A stretch of DNA of 39,204 bases from Oscillospiraceae bacterium. Lineage in GTDB: Bacteria; Bacillota; Clostridia; Oscillospirales; Oscillospiraceae. Positions within the stretch are counted from its first letter, which is position 1. Each line of letters begins with the position of its first letter. Where the stretch lies: positions 1 through 39,204 of the forward strand of contig WRJA01000013.1 of the NCBI GenBank assembly GCA_009782435.1, given 5' to 3'. Positions 1 through 7,900 of this stretch are shown piece after piece. The notes under the pieces are model-generated. The model saw only the letters and a list, made by a program, of their open reading frames with translations. It was not told the origin of the DNA and searched no databases. The translations under genes were made by a program, and so were the position numbers.

Positions 1-91
1 ATGCGGCCTTTTGACGAAAGCGGCCTCCGATACCTTCCGCAGCAGCGGGAGCGGAAAAAGGACCGCGCACATTACCCTTTAGATTTACGTC

Positions 92-320
92 CGGGGCGGC
101 CTCCGTGACGCCCCGAGAGGGAAGTTAAAGTCTTTTCCGGACCGGAGAATCGCCTTTCTTTGGGGCTTACCCCTGTTTCTTTCGGCGAAACGAAAGAAAT
201 GGGGTAAAAGAGTCGCGCAGGGGCATAAGCCCCGCGGCGCGACAGCCCCCGTCCCCGGCAAGGGGATACACCGGTCCCCGGCAGGGGGGCGATTATCCGT
301 CGCCGAAATTCGGCGACGAA
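92..320. repeat. Repeat-dense intergenic spacer with several hairpins
   Basis: No convincing gene is visible in bases 1-334; the only open frame from base 1 (35 codons, stop at 106-108) matches nothing I recognise. The stretch holds stacked inverted repeats: CGGGGCG at 92-98 with 109-115; TTTCTTTCG at 176-184 with 191-199, extended by CCCC/GGGG at 170-173 and 201-204; GTCGCG/CGCGAC at 212-217 and 238-243 enclosing GGGGC/GCCCC; and CGTCGCCGA at 298-306 with 310-318. A direct repeat, GTCCCCGGCA plus a G run, occurs at 251-265 and 274-288. This looks like an extragenic repeat element rather than coding DNA. Whether it recurs elsewhere in the genome cannot be seen here. Confidence 0.6.
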
Positions 321-334
321 AGATGAAAAAACCC

Positions 335-363
335 TTGTTTTTCCCGGCGGCCGGTGTTATAAT
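335..363 (+). promoter_or_regulatory. Promoter of rpsT
   Basis: TTGTTT at 335-340 and TATAAT at 358-363 are separated by exactly 17 bases, a good vegetative sigma-A promoter. Transcription would start near 370, leaving a leader of about 60 bases before the rpsT start codon. Confidence 0.8.
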
Positions 364-431
364 GTTTTTTACAGGCTCCGAGGGGGCCTTTTAAAGACTC
401 AGTTTCAGTCAGGAGAGGTGACAACAAAAAA

Positions 432-704
432 ATGCCCAATATCAGATCCTCGGCCAAAAGAGACTCTTTGTCCAAGGCCGCGAACGCAAAAAACAAGGCC
501 GGCAAATCCAACCTTAAGACCACTCTGAAAAAATTCGACGCCGCAGCGAACACGGGAGATCCGGCACAAGCCGCCGGCGCTTATAAAGTTGCCGTTAAAT
601 CAGTTGACCGCGCGGTATCAAAGGGTCTTATCCACAAAAACAACGCGGCCCGCAAAAAGTCCAAGCTGGCCCGCAGGATGAATACGATATCCTCGGATCG
701 TTAA
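432..704 (+). CDS. rpsT: 30S ribosomal protein S20
   Basis: Small basic protein of 90 residues, the usual length for S20, which binds 16S rRNA early in assembly of the 30S subunit. The N-terminus MPNIRSSAKR and the lysine- and alanine-rich helices, ending in NNAARKKSKLARRMN, are typical of the family. The start is set by AGGAGAGG at 411-418 and the family-typical MPNI opening. It has its own strong promoter (335-363) and a GC-rich hairpin just downstream, so it is probably monocistronic. Family assignment is secure; S20 autoregulation through the leader is known in other bacteria, but no specific element was identified here. Confidence 0.96.
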   Translation: MPNIRSSAKRDSLSKAANAKNKAGKSNLKTTLKKFDAAANTGDPAQAAGAYKVAVKSVDRAVSKGLIHKNNAARKKSKLARRMNTISSDR

Positions 705-723
705 CGGTCGGAGAAATATCTGT

Positions 724-753
724 CGGGGCGCGGCAAATGCCGCGCCCCGGTTT
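724..753 (+). terminator. Probable intrinsic terminator of rpsT
   Basis: A perfect 12-base-pair stem, CGGGGCGCGGCA (724-735) with its complement at 738-749, has a two-base loop and is followed only by GTTT. The stem is very stable but the T tract is short, so termination may be partial. Confidence 0.6.
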
Positions 754-803
754 CCGTCGGCAGACCTGTTCTATGCCGATATCTCGCAACCGGGGTGAAT
801 AAG

Positions 804-1694
804 ATGCACAAAAAAATGCTGCTTTTGATCAACCCCTCTGCCGGAAAGGGCGGTTATAAAAACGGTTTGGGCGAAGCGTTAGAGGTTTTTTACCGGGGCG
901 GATACATCCCGACCGTCTGTTTCACCACCGGCCTCGGCAGCGCTCTCTCGCTGACGATAAAACACGCCTCCGATTACGACGCTTTGACCTGCATAGGCGG
1001 AGACGGGACCTTAAGCGACGTCATATCCGGTCTGATGCGGATAAAAAACCCTCCTCCTTTGGGCTACATGCCCGCGGGCACCGCAAACGACGTCGCTTCC
1101 ACATTGAAACTCAGCCGCAACCTCGCGGTCGCGGCTGAACGTATCGTTTCCGGAAAAGAGACGGCTTTTGACGTCGGCGCGTTCGGGCCAAAAGAATATT
1201 TTGCATACATTGCCGCTTTCGGGGCGTTCACCGACGTCAGCTACGAAACGCCGCAGCAGCAAAAACGGTCCCTCGGACAGTTGGCTTATATTTTTGAGGC
1301 CATGTCGCGCCTTACAAAGCTCGAGAGCCGTTTTGTCAGGGTAGAGCATGACGGAGGGGTCACTGAGGGGGATTTTATCTTCGGAGGCGTTACAAATTCC
1401 AGGTCGCTGGCTGGAGTCGTTCGTATAAAAGATTCTGTCGTCGATCTCTCGGACGGGCTTTTTGAGCTCATCCTCATACGCAATCCGAAAAATCTCGCCA
1501 ATCTGAACCATATCCTGTCCGCAATACTGTCGCAGAATTACGATGATTACGAAGAAGTCGTTATGATAAAAAGTCGCTTCGCTCGTTTTGTTTTCGATCT
1601 GCCCGCCGCATGGACAAGAGACGGAGAGAACGGCGGAGCGCATACGGACTTGGAAATCAAAAACCGCAAAGCTGCGATACGTTTTTTACTATAA
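804..1694 (+). CDS. Diacylglycerol/lipid kinase family protein (DgkB/YegS type)
   Basis: Predicted soluble lipid kinase of about 296 residues, which would phosphorylate diacylglycerol or a related lipid using ATP at the inner membrane face. Visible family motifs are NPSAGKG near residue 10, the nucleotide-binding GGDGTL at 65-70 and PAGTANDVA at 90-98, followed by the beta-rich C-terminal half typical of the DAGK catalytic family. A GTG at 795 is in frame, but GGGGTG at 792-797 lies six bases before the ATG at 804, so I prefer 804. It is convergent with the next gene, with only 13 bases between stops. The exact lipid substrate cannot be told from sequence. Confidence 0.85.
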   Translation: MHKKMLLLINPSAGKGGYKNGLGEALEVFYRGGYIPTVCFTTGLGSALSLTIKHASDYDALTCIGGDGTLSDVISGLMRIKNPPPLGYMPAGTANDVASTLKLSRNLAVAAERIVSGKETAFDVGAFGPKEYFAYIAAFGAFTDVSYETPQQQKRSLGQLAYIFEAMSRLTKLESRFVRVEHDGGVTEGDFIFGGVTNSRSLAGVVRIKDSVVDLSDGLFELILIRNPKNLANLNHILSAILSQNYDDYEEVVMIKSRFARFVFDLPAAWTRDGENGGAHTDLEIKNRKAAIRFLL

Positions 1695-1707
1695 GGCGGC
1701 GGCATAA

Positions 1708-2631
1708 CTATCCGAAAAAGCTGAGATATCTGTCTCCCGTGTCCGGCAGCACGACCGCTATCATCTTATATTTATATTCCGGTCTCTTAGCCAAAAGGAC
1801 AGCGGCGTAAAGCGCGGCTCCGGACATTTTTCCGCACAGTATTCCCTCTGTCTGCGCCAATACTTTCATCGTGTCGATCGCGCAGTCGTCAGGCACGACC
1901 AACGTCTCTTCGCAGATCGCTTTTTTCGCCGTTGGCGGCGCGGATTTCGCTCCCTTGGCCGTTGCCGCGCGGGTACTTGTTTTGATCGACGTGCGTTGCG
2001 CCTCGCTTTTCAGTTCCGCCGCAATGATCTTGACCGACGGGTTTTGTTCCTTTAAGTATCGCCCCGCCCCCTCGAGCATCCCTTCCGTACCGGGTCCCGC
2101 CACAAAGATGTCCAAACAACCCGCGCATTCCCGCCAGATCTCGGGTCCGGTGGAAAAATAATGCGTCTGGGGATTAGCCTCATTTCCGTTGCAGCGGATG
2201 ATTATACTCCCCGGAATCAGGCAATGCAGGTCTTCCGCCATTTTTTCGGCGCCGGCCTTTCCCTCCGCGGGGGGCGTCAGAACGATTTCCGCGCCGAACG
2301 CGGCCGGCGAAAGGGCGTTTTCCCGGTTCGCGTCTTCCGGCATAACAACGACGCAGCGATAGCCGAGCGCCGCCGCGACAGCAGCCAATGACGTTCCCGA
2401 GCCGTCGCTTGCCGGCTCTATGATCATTCCGCCGGGTGCAAGTTTCCTGCTGTACTCGGCTTCTTTTATTATCGTGAAAGCGGTCCTGTCCGAAATGCTG
2501 CCGCTTGGGTTTTGCCGTTCGATCTTAGCCAATATCCGTGCCGAAACGCCTCTGTTCACCGTGAAGCGCTCCAAATCCATAAGCGGCGTGTTCCCGATCA
2601 TTTGCGTCATGTTCAGGTATATTCTGGACAT
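1708..2631 (-). CDS. Cysteine synthase (CysK)-fold protein lacking the PLP lysine; likely pseudoenzyme
   Basis: Homologue of O-acetylserine sulfhydrylase, 307 residues. Family features are GNTPL near residue 13, NPSGS..DR at 41-49, a glycine-rich AGPGTEG loop near 178, GILCGKMSGAA near 263 and the C-terminal VVLPDTGDRYLS. The PLP Schiff-base lysine of the NPSGSVKDR motif is a serine here (residue 47, codon TCG). The substrate loop TSGNTG reads ASDGSG, and the region around 214-238, normally the QGIGAG segment, is an Ala/Lys/Thr-rich linker. Classical cysteine synthase activity is therefore unlikely; a regulatory or binding role is possible. The start at 2631 is supported by GGGGGAG seven bases upstream and the family N-terminus. 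The reading frame is intact, so this is not an obvious decaying gene. Confidence 0.85.
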   Translation of the reverse strand: MSRIYLNMTQMIGNTPLMDLERFTVNRGVSARILAKIERQNPSGSISDRTAFTIIKEAEYSRKLAPGGMIIEPASDGSGTSLAAVAAALGYRCVVVMPEDANRENALSPAAFGAEIVLTPPAEGKAGAEKMAEDLHCLIPGSIIIRCNGNEANPQTHYFSTGPEIWRECAGCLDIFVAGPGTEGMLEGAGRYLKEQNPSVKIIAAELKSEAQRTSIKTSTRAATAKGAKSAPPTAKKAICEETLVVPDDCAIDTMKVLAQTEGILCGKMSGAALYAAVLLAKRPEYKYKMIAVVLPDTGDRYLSFFG

Positions 2632-2651
2632 GGTATTCTCCCCCGGTTTAA

Positions 2652-2689
2652 ATGCAGCAATTTGATAACATTTTATCAAATTGCTGCAT
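2652..2689. repeat. Perfect 17-bp inverted repeat upstream of the CysK-like gene
   Basis: ATGCAGCAATTTGATAA at 2652-2668 is repeated in perfect inverse at 2673-2689 around a four-base loop. It ends 20 bases before the start codon at 2631, just ahead of the Shine-Dalgarno sequence. On the minus strand it is not followed by a T run, so it is more likely an operator or a 5' UTR hairpin than a terminator. Confidence 0.75.
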
Positions 2690-2722
2690 GCGCTTTTTGT
2701 TGCCGCTATCCCCGGATATTTG

Positions 2723-2781
2723 CCGGAACACCGCAATCACAAGGCTTCCGACATTATCACGCGTCGGAAGCTCTGTTCCGG
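2723..2781. repeat. Nested inverted repeat after the pseudokinase-lectin gene
   Basis: Outer arms CCGGAACA (2723-2730) and TGTTCCGG (2774-2781) enclose inner arms GCTTCCGAC (2744-2752) and GTCGGAAGC (2763-2771). All pairs within the arms are perfect. It begins nine bases beyond the minus-strand stop at 2790, so it may act as a 3' stability hairpin or a weak terminator, although no T tract follows on the minus strand. Confidence 0.65.
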
Positions 2782-2789
2782 CTGCGGGG

Positions 2790-4142
2790 TCACGGTATGT
2801 CATATTCGCAGACAAACGCCATGCGGCCCGAATAAAAATTCGGAAAATCCGCCGCGGGATCGGCTCTGCAATCGTTGTATCTCCACCCGGTTTCCCCTCC
2901 GACATTGACGTTCCACAGCAAAAGGAAATTCTCAGGCGTTCCGTCGATATCTCTGAAAGAGGGCTCTCCTCTGCCCCAGGCAAAAAATTCAACGACCTCT
3001 CCCGTTACAAAGGTCCAAACGTTGCCGGGCGCTCTGTAGGCGCCGAGCCAAATTAGTACGGCTCCGGCTTTTTCAGCCGCCTCCGTGATCTCATCAAGTT
3101 CCGCTCGGCTGTTTGGCGTCGCGAGATGCCCGCCCATGGCTCTGCACCTTTCTTCCGCATCTTCCCAACCGAGATCCGCAAAAACGATCTCATATTTTAC
3201 GATGTCCCGAGGCTCGACAAAATCGCTCGGGTCGTGCGTCGGCACGGCCTCGGGAGGGGTCGGTTCGGGCGTCGCGTTCGCGCCCGGTACATTCGCCGTT
3301 ACAGGGGGGCTCGAGGTAACGGCAGGATAGGTCGGCTCGGGAATATCGGGATCGGGCCCGCCGGAGTCGCAGCCGCGCATTATCATAATTATGACCGCTA
3401 CCGCCATAACGACAAGTATAAGCGCGATGATAAGGCCGGTAACGGGTTTTTCTTTTTTCTTTATTTTTTGTTTTTGGGGGTCAACGGGCTCGAAATCCTT
3501 GTCGACCTTATATTCAATGGGCGGCGCCGTTTCCGGAAATGCGCCGTCCGGATAAGCAGTCGTTTTTACCGTCTCGACGATAACTGCGGGCGGTTCGCTT
3601 ATCGGGCATGCCCGGAGCTCCGCCAGCATTTCTTCGGCGCTCCTGAATCGCTCCTTAATGTCGGACGACAGAGCCTTAACAATGACCGCGCCGAAGTTCT
3701 CTCCCGCCGCCGCCGGCGGATACGGCGCTTCTCCCTGCATACGCCTGCGCAGCCCGTTTGCCCTGTCTTCCGGCGAGTATTCGCCCAATTCTCCCAAAAA
3801 CGGCAGCCGGCCTTCATTACAGGCGGCATACAGAACAAGGCCCAATGAGTAGACGTCGTTTGCGGGGCTTTTGGCGTTATCCCAAAATTGTTCGGGAGAT
3901 ATATATTCCAATTCGCTTGATCCCAACTCGACGTTGTGCCGGGCGGGGGGGCCGAGGGTAACTTTCTCTCCCTCGACAGAGATATTGTCGGGCCTTACGC
4001 CGCCGTGGCATTCTCCGGTCCCGGCATATACGGCCAATTCCTCGCAAAGCTTCATTCCGAGATCCAAAGCCTCAGATCTCGACATTCGGCCTATTCGTAT
4101 GCTTAGAAGGGTTTCGGGGTTAAGGTTTTCCGTATTTGACAT
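2790..4142 (-). CDS. Pseudokinase C-lobe, membrane segment and C-type lectin-like domain fusion
   Basis: 450-residue membrane protein with an unusual order of parts. Residues about 8-180 resemble the C-lobe of a Hanks-type Ser/Thr kinase: HGGVRPDN at 46-53 stands where HRDLKPxN belongs, SPEQ at 82-85 matches the APE region, and NDVYSLG at 95-101 matches DVWSLG. The N-lobe with its P-loop and ATP lysine is absent, the catalytic Asp is Gly, and no DFG is visible (VTLGPP at 61-66). A basic stretch precedes a membrane helix at 236-256, then a Pro/Thr-rich linker, then a C-type lectin-like domain from about 318 to 450 with GGHL, IWLGA, ENFL, a W..ND segment and a final FVCEY. The lectin part would lie outside the cell. 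The start at 4142 follows GGAAAGGA; an upstream in-frame Met at 4247 lacks support. Confidence 0.85.
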   Translation of the reverse strand: MSNTENLNPETLLSIRIGRMSRSEALDLGMKLCEELAVYAGTGECHGGVRPDNISVEGEKVTLGPPARHNVELGSSELEYISPEQFWDNAKSPANDVYSLGLVLYAACNEGRLPFLGELGEYSPEDRANGLRRRMQGEAPYPPAAAGENFGAVIVKALSSDIKERFRSAEEMLAELRACPISEPPAVIVETVKTTAYPDGAFPETAPPIEYKVDKDFEPVDPQKQKIKKKEKPVTGLIIALILVVMAVAVIIMIMRGCDSGGPDPDIPEPTYPAVTSSPPVTANVPGANATPEPTPPEAVPTHDPSDFVEPRDIVKYEIVFADLGWEDAEERCRAMGGHLATPNSRAELDEITEAAEKAGAVLIWLGAYRAPGNVWTFVTGEVVEFFAWGRGEPSFRDIDGTPENFLLLWNVNVGGETGWRYNDCRADPAADFPNFYSGRMAFVCEYDIP

Positions 4143-4212
4143 TTCGGTGTCCTTTCCGCAGGTTTTTGCTGTGTCGGCCGGATAAAGGCGGCGCGTACGC
4201 CGGATTATAAAT

Positions 4213-4241
4213 ATTATAGATGCAATTCCCCCCGCACGCAA
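4213..4241 (-). promoter_or_regulatory. Promoter of the pseudokinase-lectin gene
   Basis: Read on the minus strand, TTGCGT (4241-4236) and TATAAT (4218-4213) are 17 bases apart. This suggests independent transcription of the gene starting at 4142 rather than only read-through from the CAT-like gene. Confidence 0.65.
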
Positions 4242-4265
4242 CAACAAAATTCATTATCCGCCATT

Positions 4266-4931
4266 TTATCCCGCAGGCCGGTTGTCTTGAGTTAAAAGCA
4301 GGCCCGGCTTATCGGGCGCGTTGATAAGCGCCTCCAGTTTTTGATAAAACAGCCCGGCGTGCCGCCCGTCCGTAAGGCGATGGTTCAGCTCAAGCGAGTA
4401 ATGCAATATCAACGCGCCGTTTCGGCGGACATATTTTCCCCAGGCGACGCGGGGGATGGAATCGTCTTTGTCGACATCCTTCTCGTTTTTGAACGCGGTC
4501 ATTTCAAACCACGGAAGACAGGTGATATAGATAAGGGAGTCATTTTCCTCTTCCCAATCAATGAATTTTTGCTGCGCGCGGCTTTTCTCCCCCGCCCTGA
4601 AGCAAAAGTCTTCCATATCGTCCCCCGCGGGAAGCGTGACAATGTAAAATAAATCGCTGTTTTGCCTTATGTCCGTAAAACTCGGTATCAATTCGTCCGT
4701 GAGCAAAATGTCATCTCCGCGGATCTTGTATTTGAAGGCTTCGACGCCGTTCATCGCCTTTGCCGTCAGCCAGCAGAGCGAATAATAAAAAGACAGCCCC
4801 TTTGCTTTTGTGTATTCGTACAATTTAGTGACGTCCAAACTGAACGTCAGGGAGAAAAAGGGGTCGGAAAATGGTGAAAAAAACTCAAAATGCTCTCGTC
4901 TGGGCCATTTGCTTTTGTCAATTATTTCCAT
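4266..4931 (-). CDS. Chloramphenicol acetyltransferase (type A CAT)-family acyltransferase
   Basis: 221 residues, the usual size of type A CAT proteins, which form trimers and move an acetyl group from acetyl-CoA to a hydroxyl acceptor. The hallmark HHxxxDG reads NHRLTDG at 183-189: the catalytic second His (184) and the structural Asp and Gly are kept, while the first His is Asn. The N-terminal WPRREHFEFF and SPFSDPFFSLTF resemble the family opening. The start at 4931 follows AAGGAGA. It lies 38 bases after mfd on the same strand and may be co-transcribed. Whether chloramphenicol is a substrate cannot be inferred; many chromosomal clostridial members have no known acceptor. Confidence 0.85.
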   Translation of the reverse strand: MEIIDKSKWPRREHFEFFSPFSDPFFSLTFSLDVTKLYEYTKAKGLSFYYSLCWLTAKAMNGVEAFKYKIRGDDILLTDELIPSFTDIRQNSDLFYIVTLPAGDDMEDFCFRAGEKSRAQQKFIDWEEENDSLIYITCLPWFEMTAFKNEKDVDKDDSIPRVAWGKYVRRNGALILHYSLELNHRLTDGRHAGLFYQKLEALINAPDKPGLLLTQDNRPAG

Positions 4932-4969
4932 ATACGGCGCTCTCCTTATTGTTTTCTTTATTTTTTATA

Positions 4970-7900
4970 TCACGCATTTGTCTGCGATCCTGCCGCGGCA
5001 TACGCTGCGACAAGCGAGCGCGCTTCTTCCGTCACATTTTTTGAGACCGTTTTCAGACTCAGCGTCGGTACGGCGGAGGCCTCTATCCTGACCCTGTCTT
5101 TAAACTCGGGAAACCCGTAAAACGAGGAGACTTTAGCCGGGTCAAAGACCGCTATTTTAAATTTCAGAAAACCTGCCTTTTGGCTTATCTCACTTATTCC
5201 CGCTCTCGACGCCTCGCTGCGCAGGAGCGCCGCAGAGATCAGCTCAACAGCGGCGCCGGGCGGTTTTCCGAAACGATCGGCAAGCTCGTCTTCTAAGTCG
5301 TCGGCCTCTTCCCGTGTGGCTATCAGCGCTATTCGCCGGTACAGGTCCATGCGCTGTTCGGCGGACGGCACATATACCGCGGGTATACCGGCCGATACCG
5401 AAAGGTCGACCGTACAGTCGAGCCTTTTCGGCCGGGTTTCGCCTCGCCGCTCGGACACCGCCTCTTCCAAGAGTCTTATGTACATATCGTAACCCACGGC
5501 GTTCATATGACCGGACTGCTCGGCGCCCAGCAGATTACCCGCGCCTCTTATCTCAAGGTCGCGCATGGCGATTTTGAATCCGGCGTTGAATTCGGCGAAT
5601 TCGCGAATCGCTGACAGGCGCTTTTCGGCCGTTTCAGAAACGATCTTATTCCTGCGAAAGGTCAGGTACGCGCTCGCCCGCCTGCCGGAGCGCCCCACTC
5701 TGCCCCTGATTTGGTGGAGCTGAGCAAGCCCCAGCTTATCCGCGTCTTCGATTATCAGTGTGTTCACGTTGGGTATGTCTATACCCGCTTCGATTATCGT
5801 TGTACACACAAGAATACGGGTCTCGCCCGAGATCATGCTCTCCATCACTGAAGAGAGGTTTTCTTCATCCATTTTGCCGTGCGCCACGGCGATGCATGCG
5901 TCTTTTATTTCCGGCATTTCCGCCAATCGCGCAGCGCAGCGGTCAATGGTTTCCACCCGGTTATGGAGATAATATATTTGCCCGCCGCGCCGGAGCTCAC
6001 GGCAAATGGCGTCACAGATCACGCTCGGGTCATATTCCAAAACATAGGTTTGAACGGGCTGCCGGCCGGGCGGAGGCTCTTCTATCGCGGACATATCCCG
6101 TATCCCCGCCAAGGCCATATTAAGCGTCCTCGGAATTGGAGTTGCCGACAGCGTCAAAACATCCACGCCCGCGAACATTTCCTTGAGTCGTTCTTTTTGG
6201 GCGACACCGAAGCGCTGTTCCTCATCGACCACCAAAAGCCCGAGGTCTTTGAATTCCACGTCTTTTTGAAGGAGCCGGTGAGTGCCTATTACAATATCCG
6301 CCTTGCCGCTTTTAATGTCTTTCAGCGCCTTTTTTATCTGTTCCGGACTCCTGAAGCGGCTTAATATCTCCGTCTCCGCCGGAATTCCGAAGAATCGCCG
6401 CACGATCGTTTGAGCGTGCTGTTCCGCCAAGACCGTCGTAGGGACAAGAACTGCCGCCTGTTTACCTTCGGAAACGCATTTCATGACGGCTCGCAACGCC
6501 ACCTCGGTCTTGCCGTACCCCACGTCGCCGCAAAGCAGCCTGTCCATGGGCACGGGTTTTTCCATGTCGTCTTTTATCTCTTTTGCGCACTTGAGCTGGT
6601 CATCGGTCTCAGTGTAATCGAAGCCGTCCTCAAATTCAGCCTGAAGCGTACTGTCCCGCGCGAATGTGTGGCCTTTTATTTTGCTGCGCTGCGCGTATAA
6701 CTCTATCAAACCGTCCGCCATATCCTTCGCAGCTGCTTTTGCGCGCGTTTTGGCGCGATTCCAGTCCGCGCCGCCCAATTTTGACAGCCGAACCGCTGAG
6801 GTCTCATCGCCTCCTGTGTATTTTCCGATAAGATCCGACTGTGTCGCCGGGACATACAGGCTGTCCGTGCCGGCATAACGAATCTTAATGTAGTCTTTTT
6901 CCGCGCCGTCGACCGTTATGCCGAAAATGCCCGCAAACCTTCCGATTCCGTGATACTCGTGCACTACAAGATCACCGACCGACAGATCCGAATAGGACAG
7001 CGGTTTTTCACCGTGTCTTTTTTTCAAGGAGCGGCGCCGCGTGTTTTTACCGGGACCGAGGATCTGTGTATCCGTGATGACCGCCAATTTTATGCCGGGG
7101 TATTCAAAACCGGCGGAGAGGGATCCCTCCGACACAATACATCTGCCGGCTGCGGGAAGCGCGGCCGGCTCCGGGTCAAGGGCGGCCGGAATACCTTTTC
7201 CGCGGAGAAACTCGCACATAACGCCGGCTCGGCGTTTGTCCGAACAGAGTACTATGACCCCGTATCCGTTTCCCGTATGCCGCATGACATCGCCGGCCGC
7301 CGTCTCGGCGGAACCGCCGTACGAGGGGAGTCGTTTCGCGACGACATCGACCGCGTATCGCGGCTCAAAGGGATAGCTGCCCGCCCTGAAAGAGTCTGTC
7401 ATTATTACGGGAAATCCCGAGATCTTTTCAAATGCCGATTCCGGGCTGAGGTTATACCCCGCCGCCGAGTCTTTATCAAGGGTCCCGTTTTGAACGAGGG
7501 CTCTTAAGTCCTCGATGTTTTGTTTTTGCCATTGAGCCATGTTTTCTTTTATTTTTGCCGGCCGGTCCAAAACAACGACGGCGCCGTCGGGGATATAGTC
7601 CGCCGCCGTTGCCGTCATTTTGTATATCATCCCCATATATCTGTCAGCGGCGGAAAGGCCAATTCCCGCCGTCAGACGCCGCGCGTCCTCCTCCAGTGTT
7701 TTTATAAGCCCTTGGGCACAGCGGTCCTTTTTTTCCTTTGCTTTTTCCGCGGCTTTCGAAAGAGCCGCAGCCAAGCCCTTCTCGCCGTCTTCGTAAAGCG
7801 ACGCCAAGGTTTCCGCCGCGGGGATAATCCGGCAGCTTTCGACCGTTTCGATACGCCGCTGGCTTTCCGTATCGAAAAATCCCAAAGAAAAAACCTCGTC

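Noticed and set aside
1-108. 35-codon frame opening at base 1
   Set aside because: No family resemblance; it runs into the repeat-dense spacer and may be chance or the tail of something outside the window.
2652-2689. FNR-type site (TTGAT..ATCAA) in the 17-bp inverted repeat
   Set aside because: The half-sites are 8 bases apart rather than 4, and the symmetry extends far beyond an FNR box.
2632-2789. T-box or SAM riboswitch ahead of the cysteine-synthase homologue
   Set aside because: No T-box GGTGGNACCGCG sequence, specifier loop or S-box motifs were found.
2790-4142. Variable protein of a diversity-generating retroelement, because of the C-type lectin fold
   Set aside because: No reverse transcriptase, Avd-like gene or template/variable repeat pair was seen in the window.
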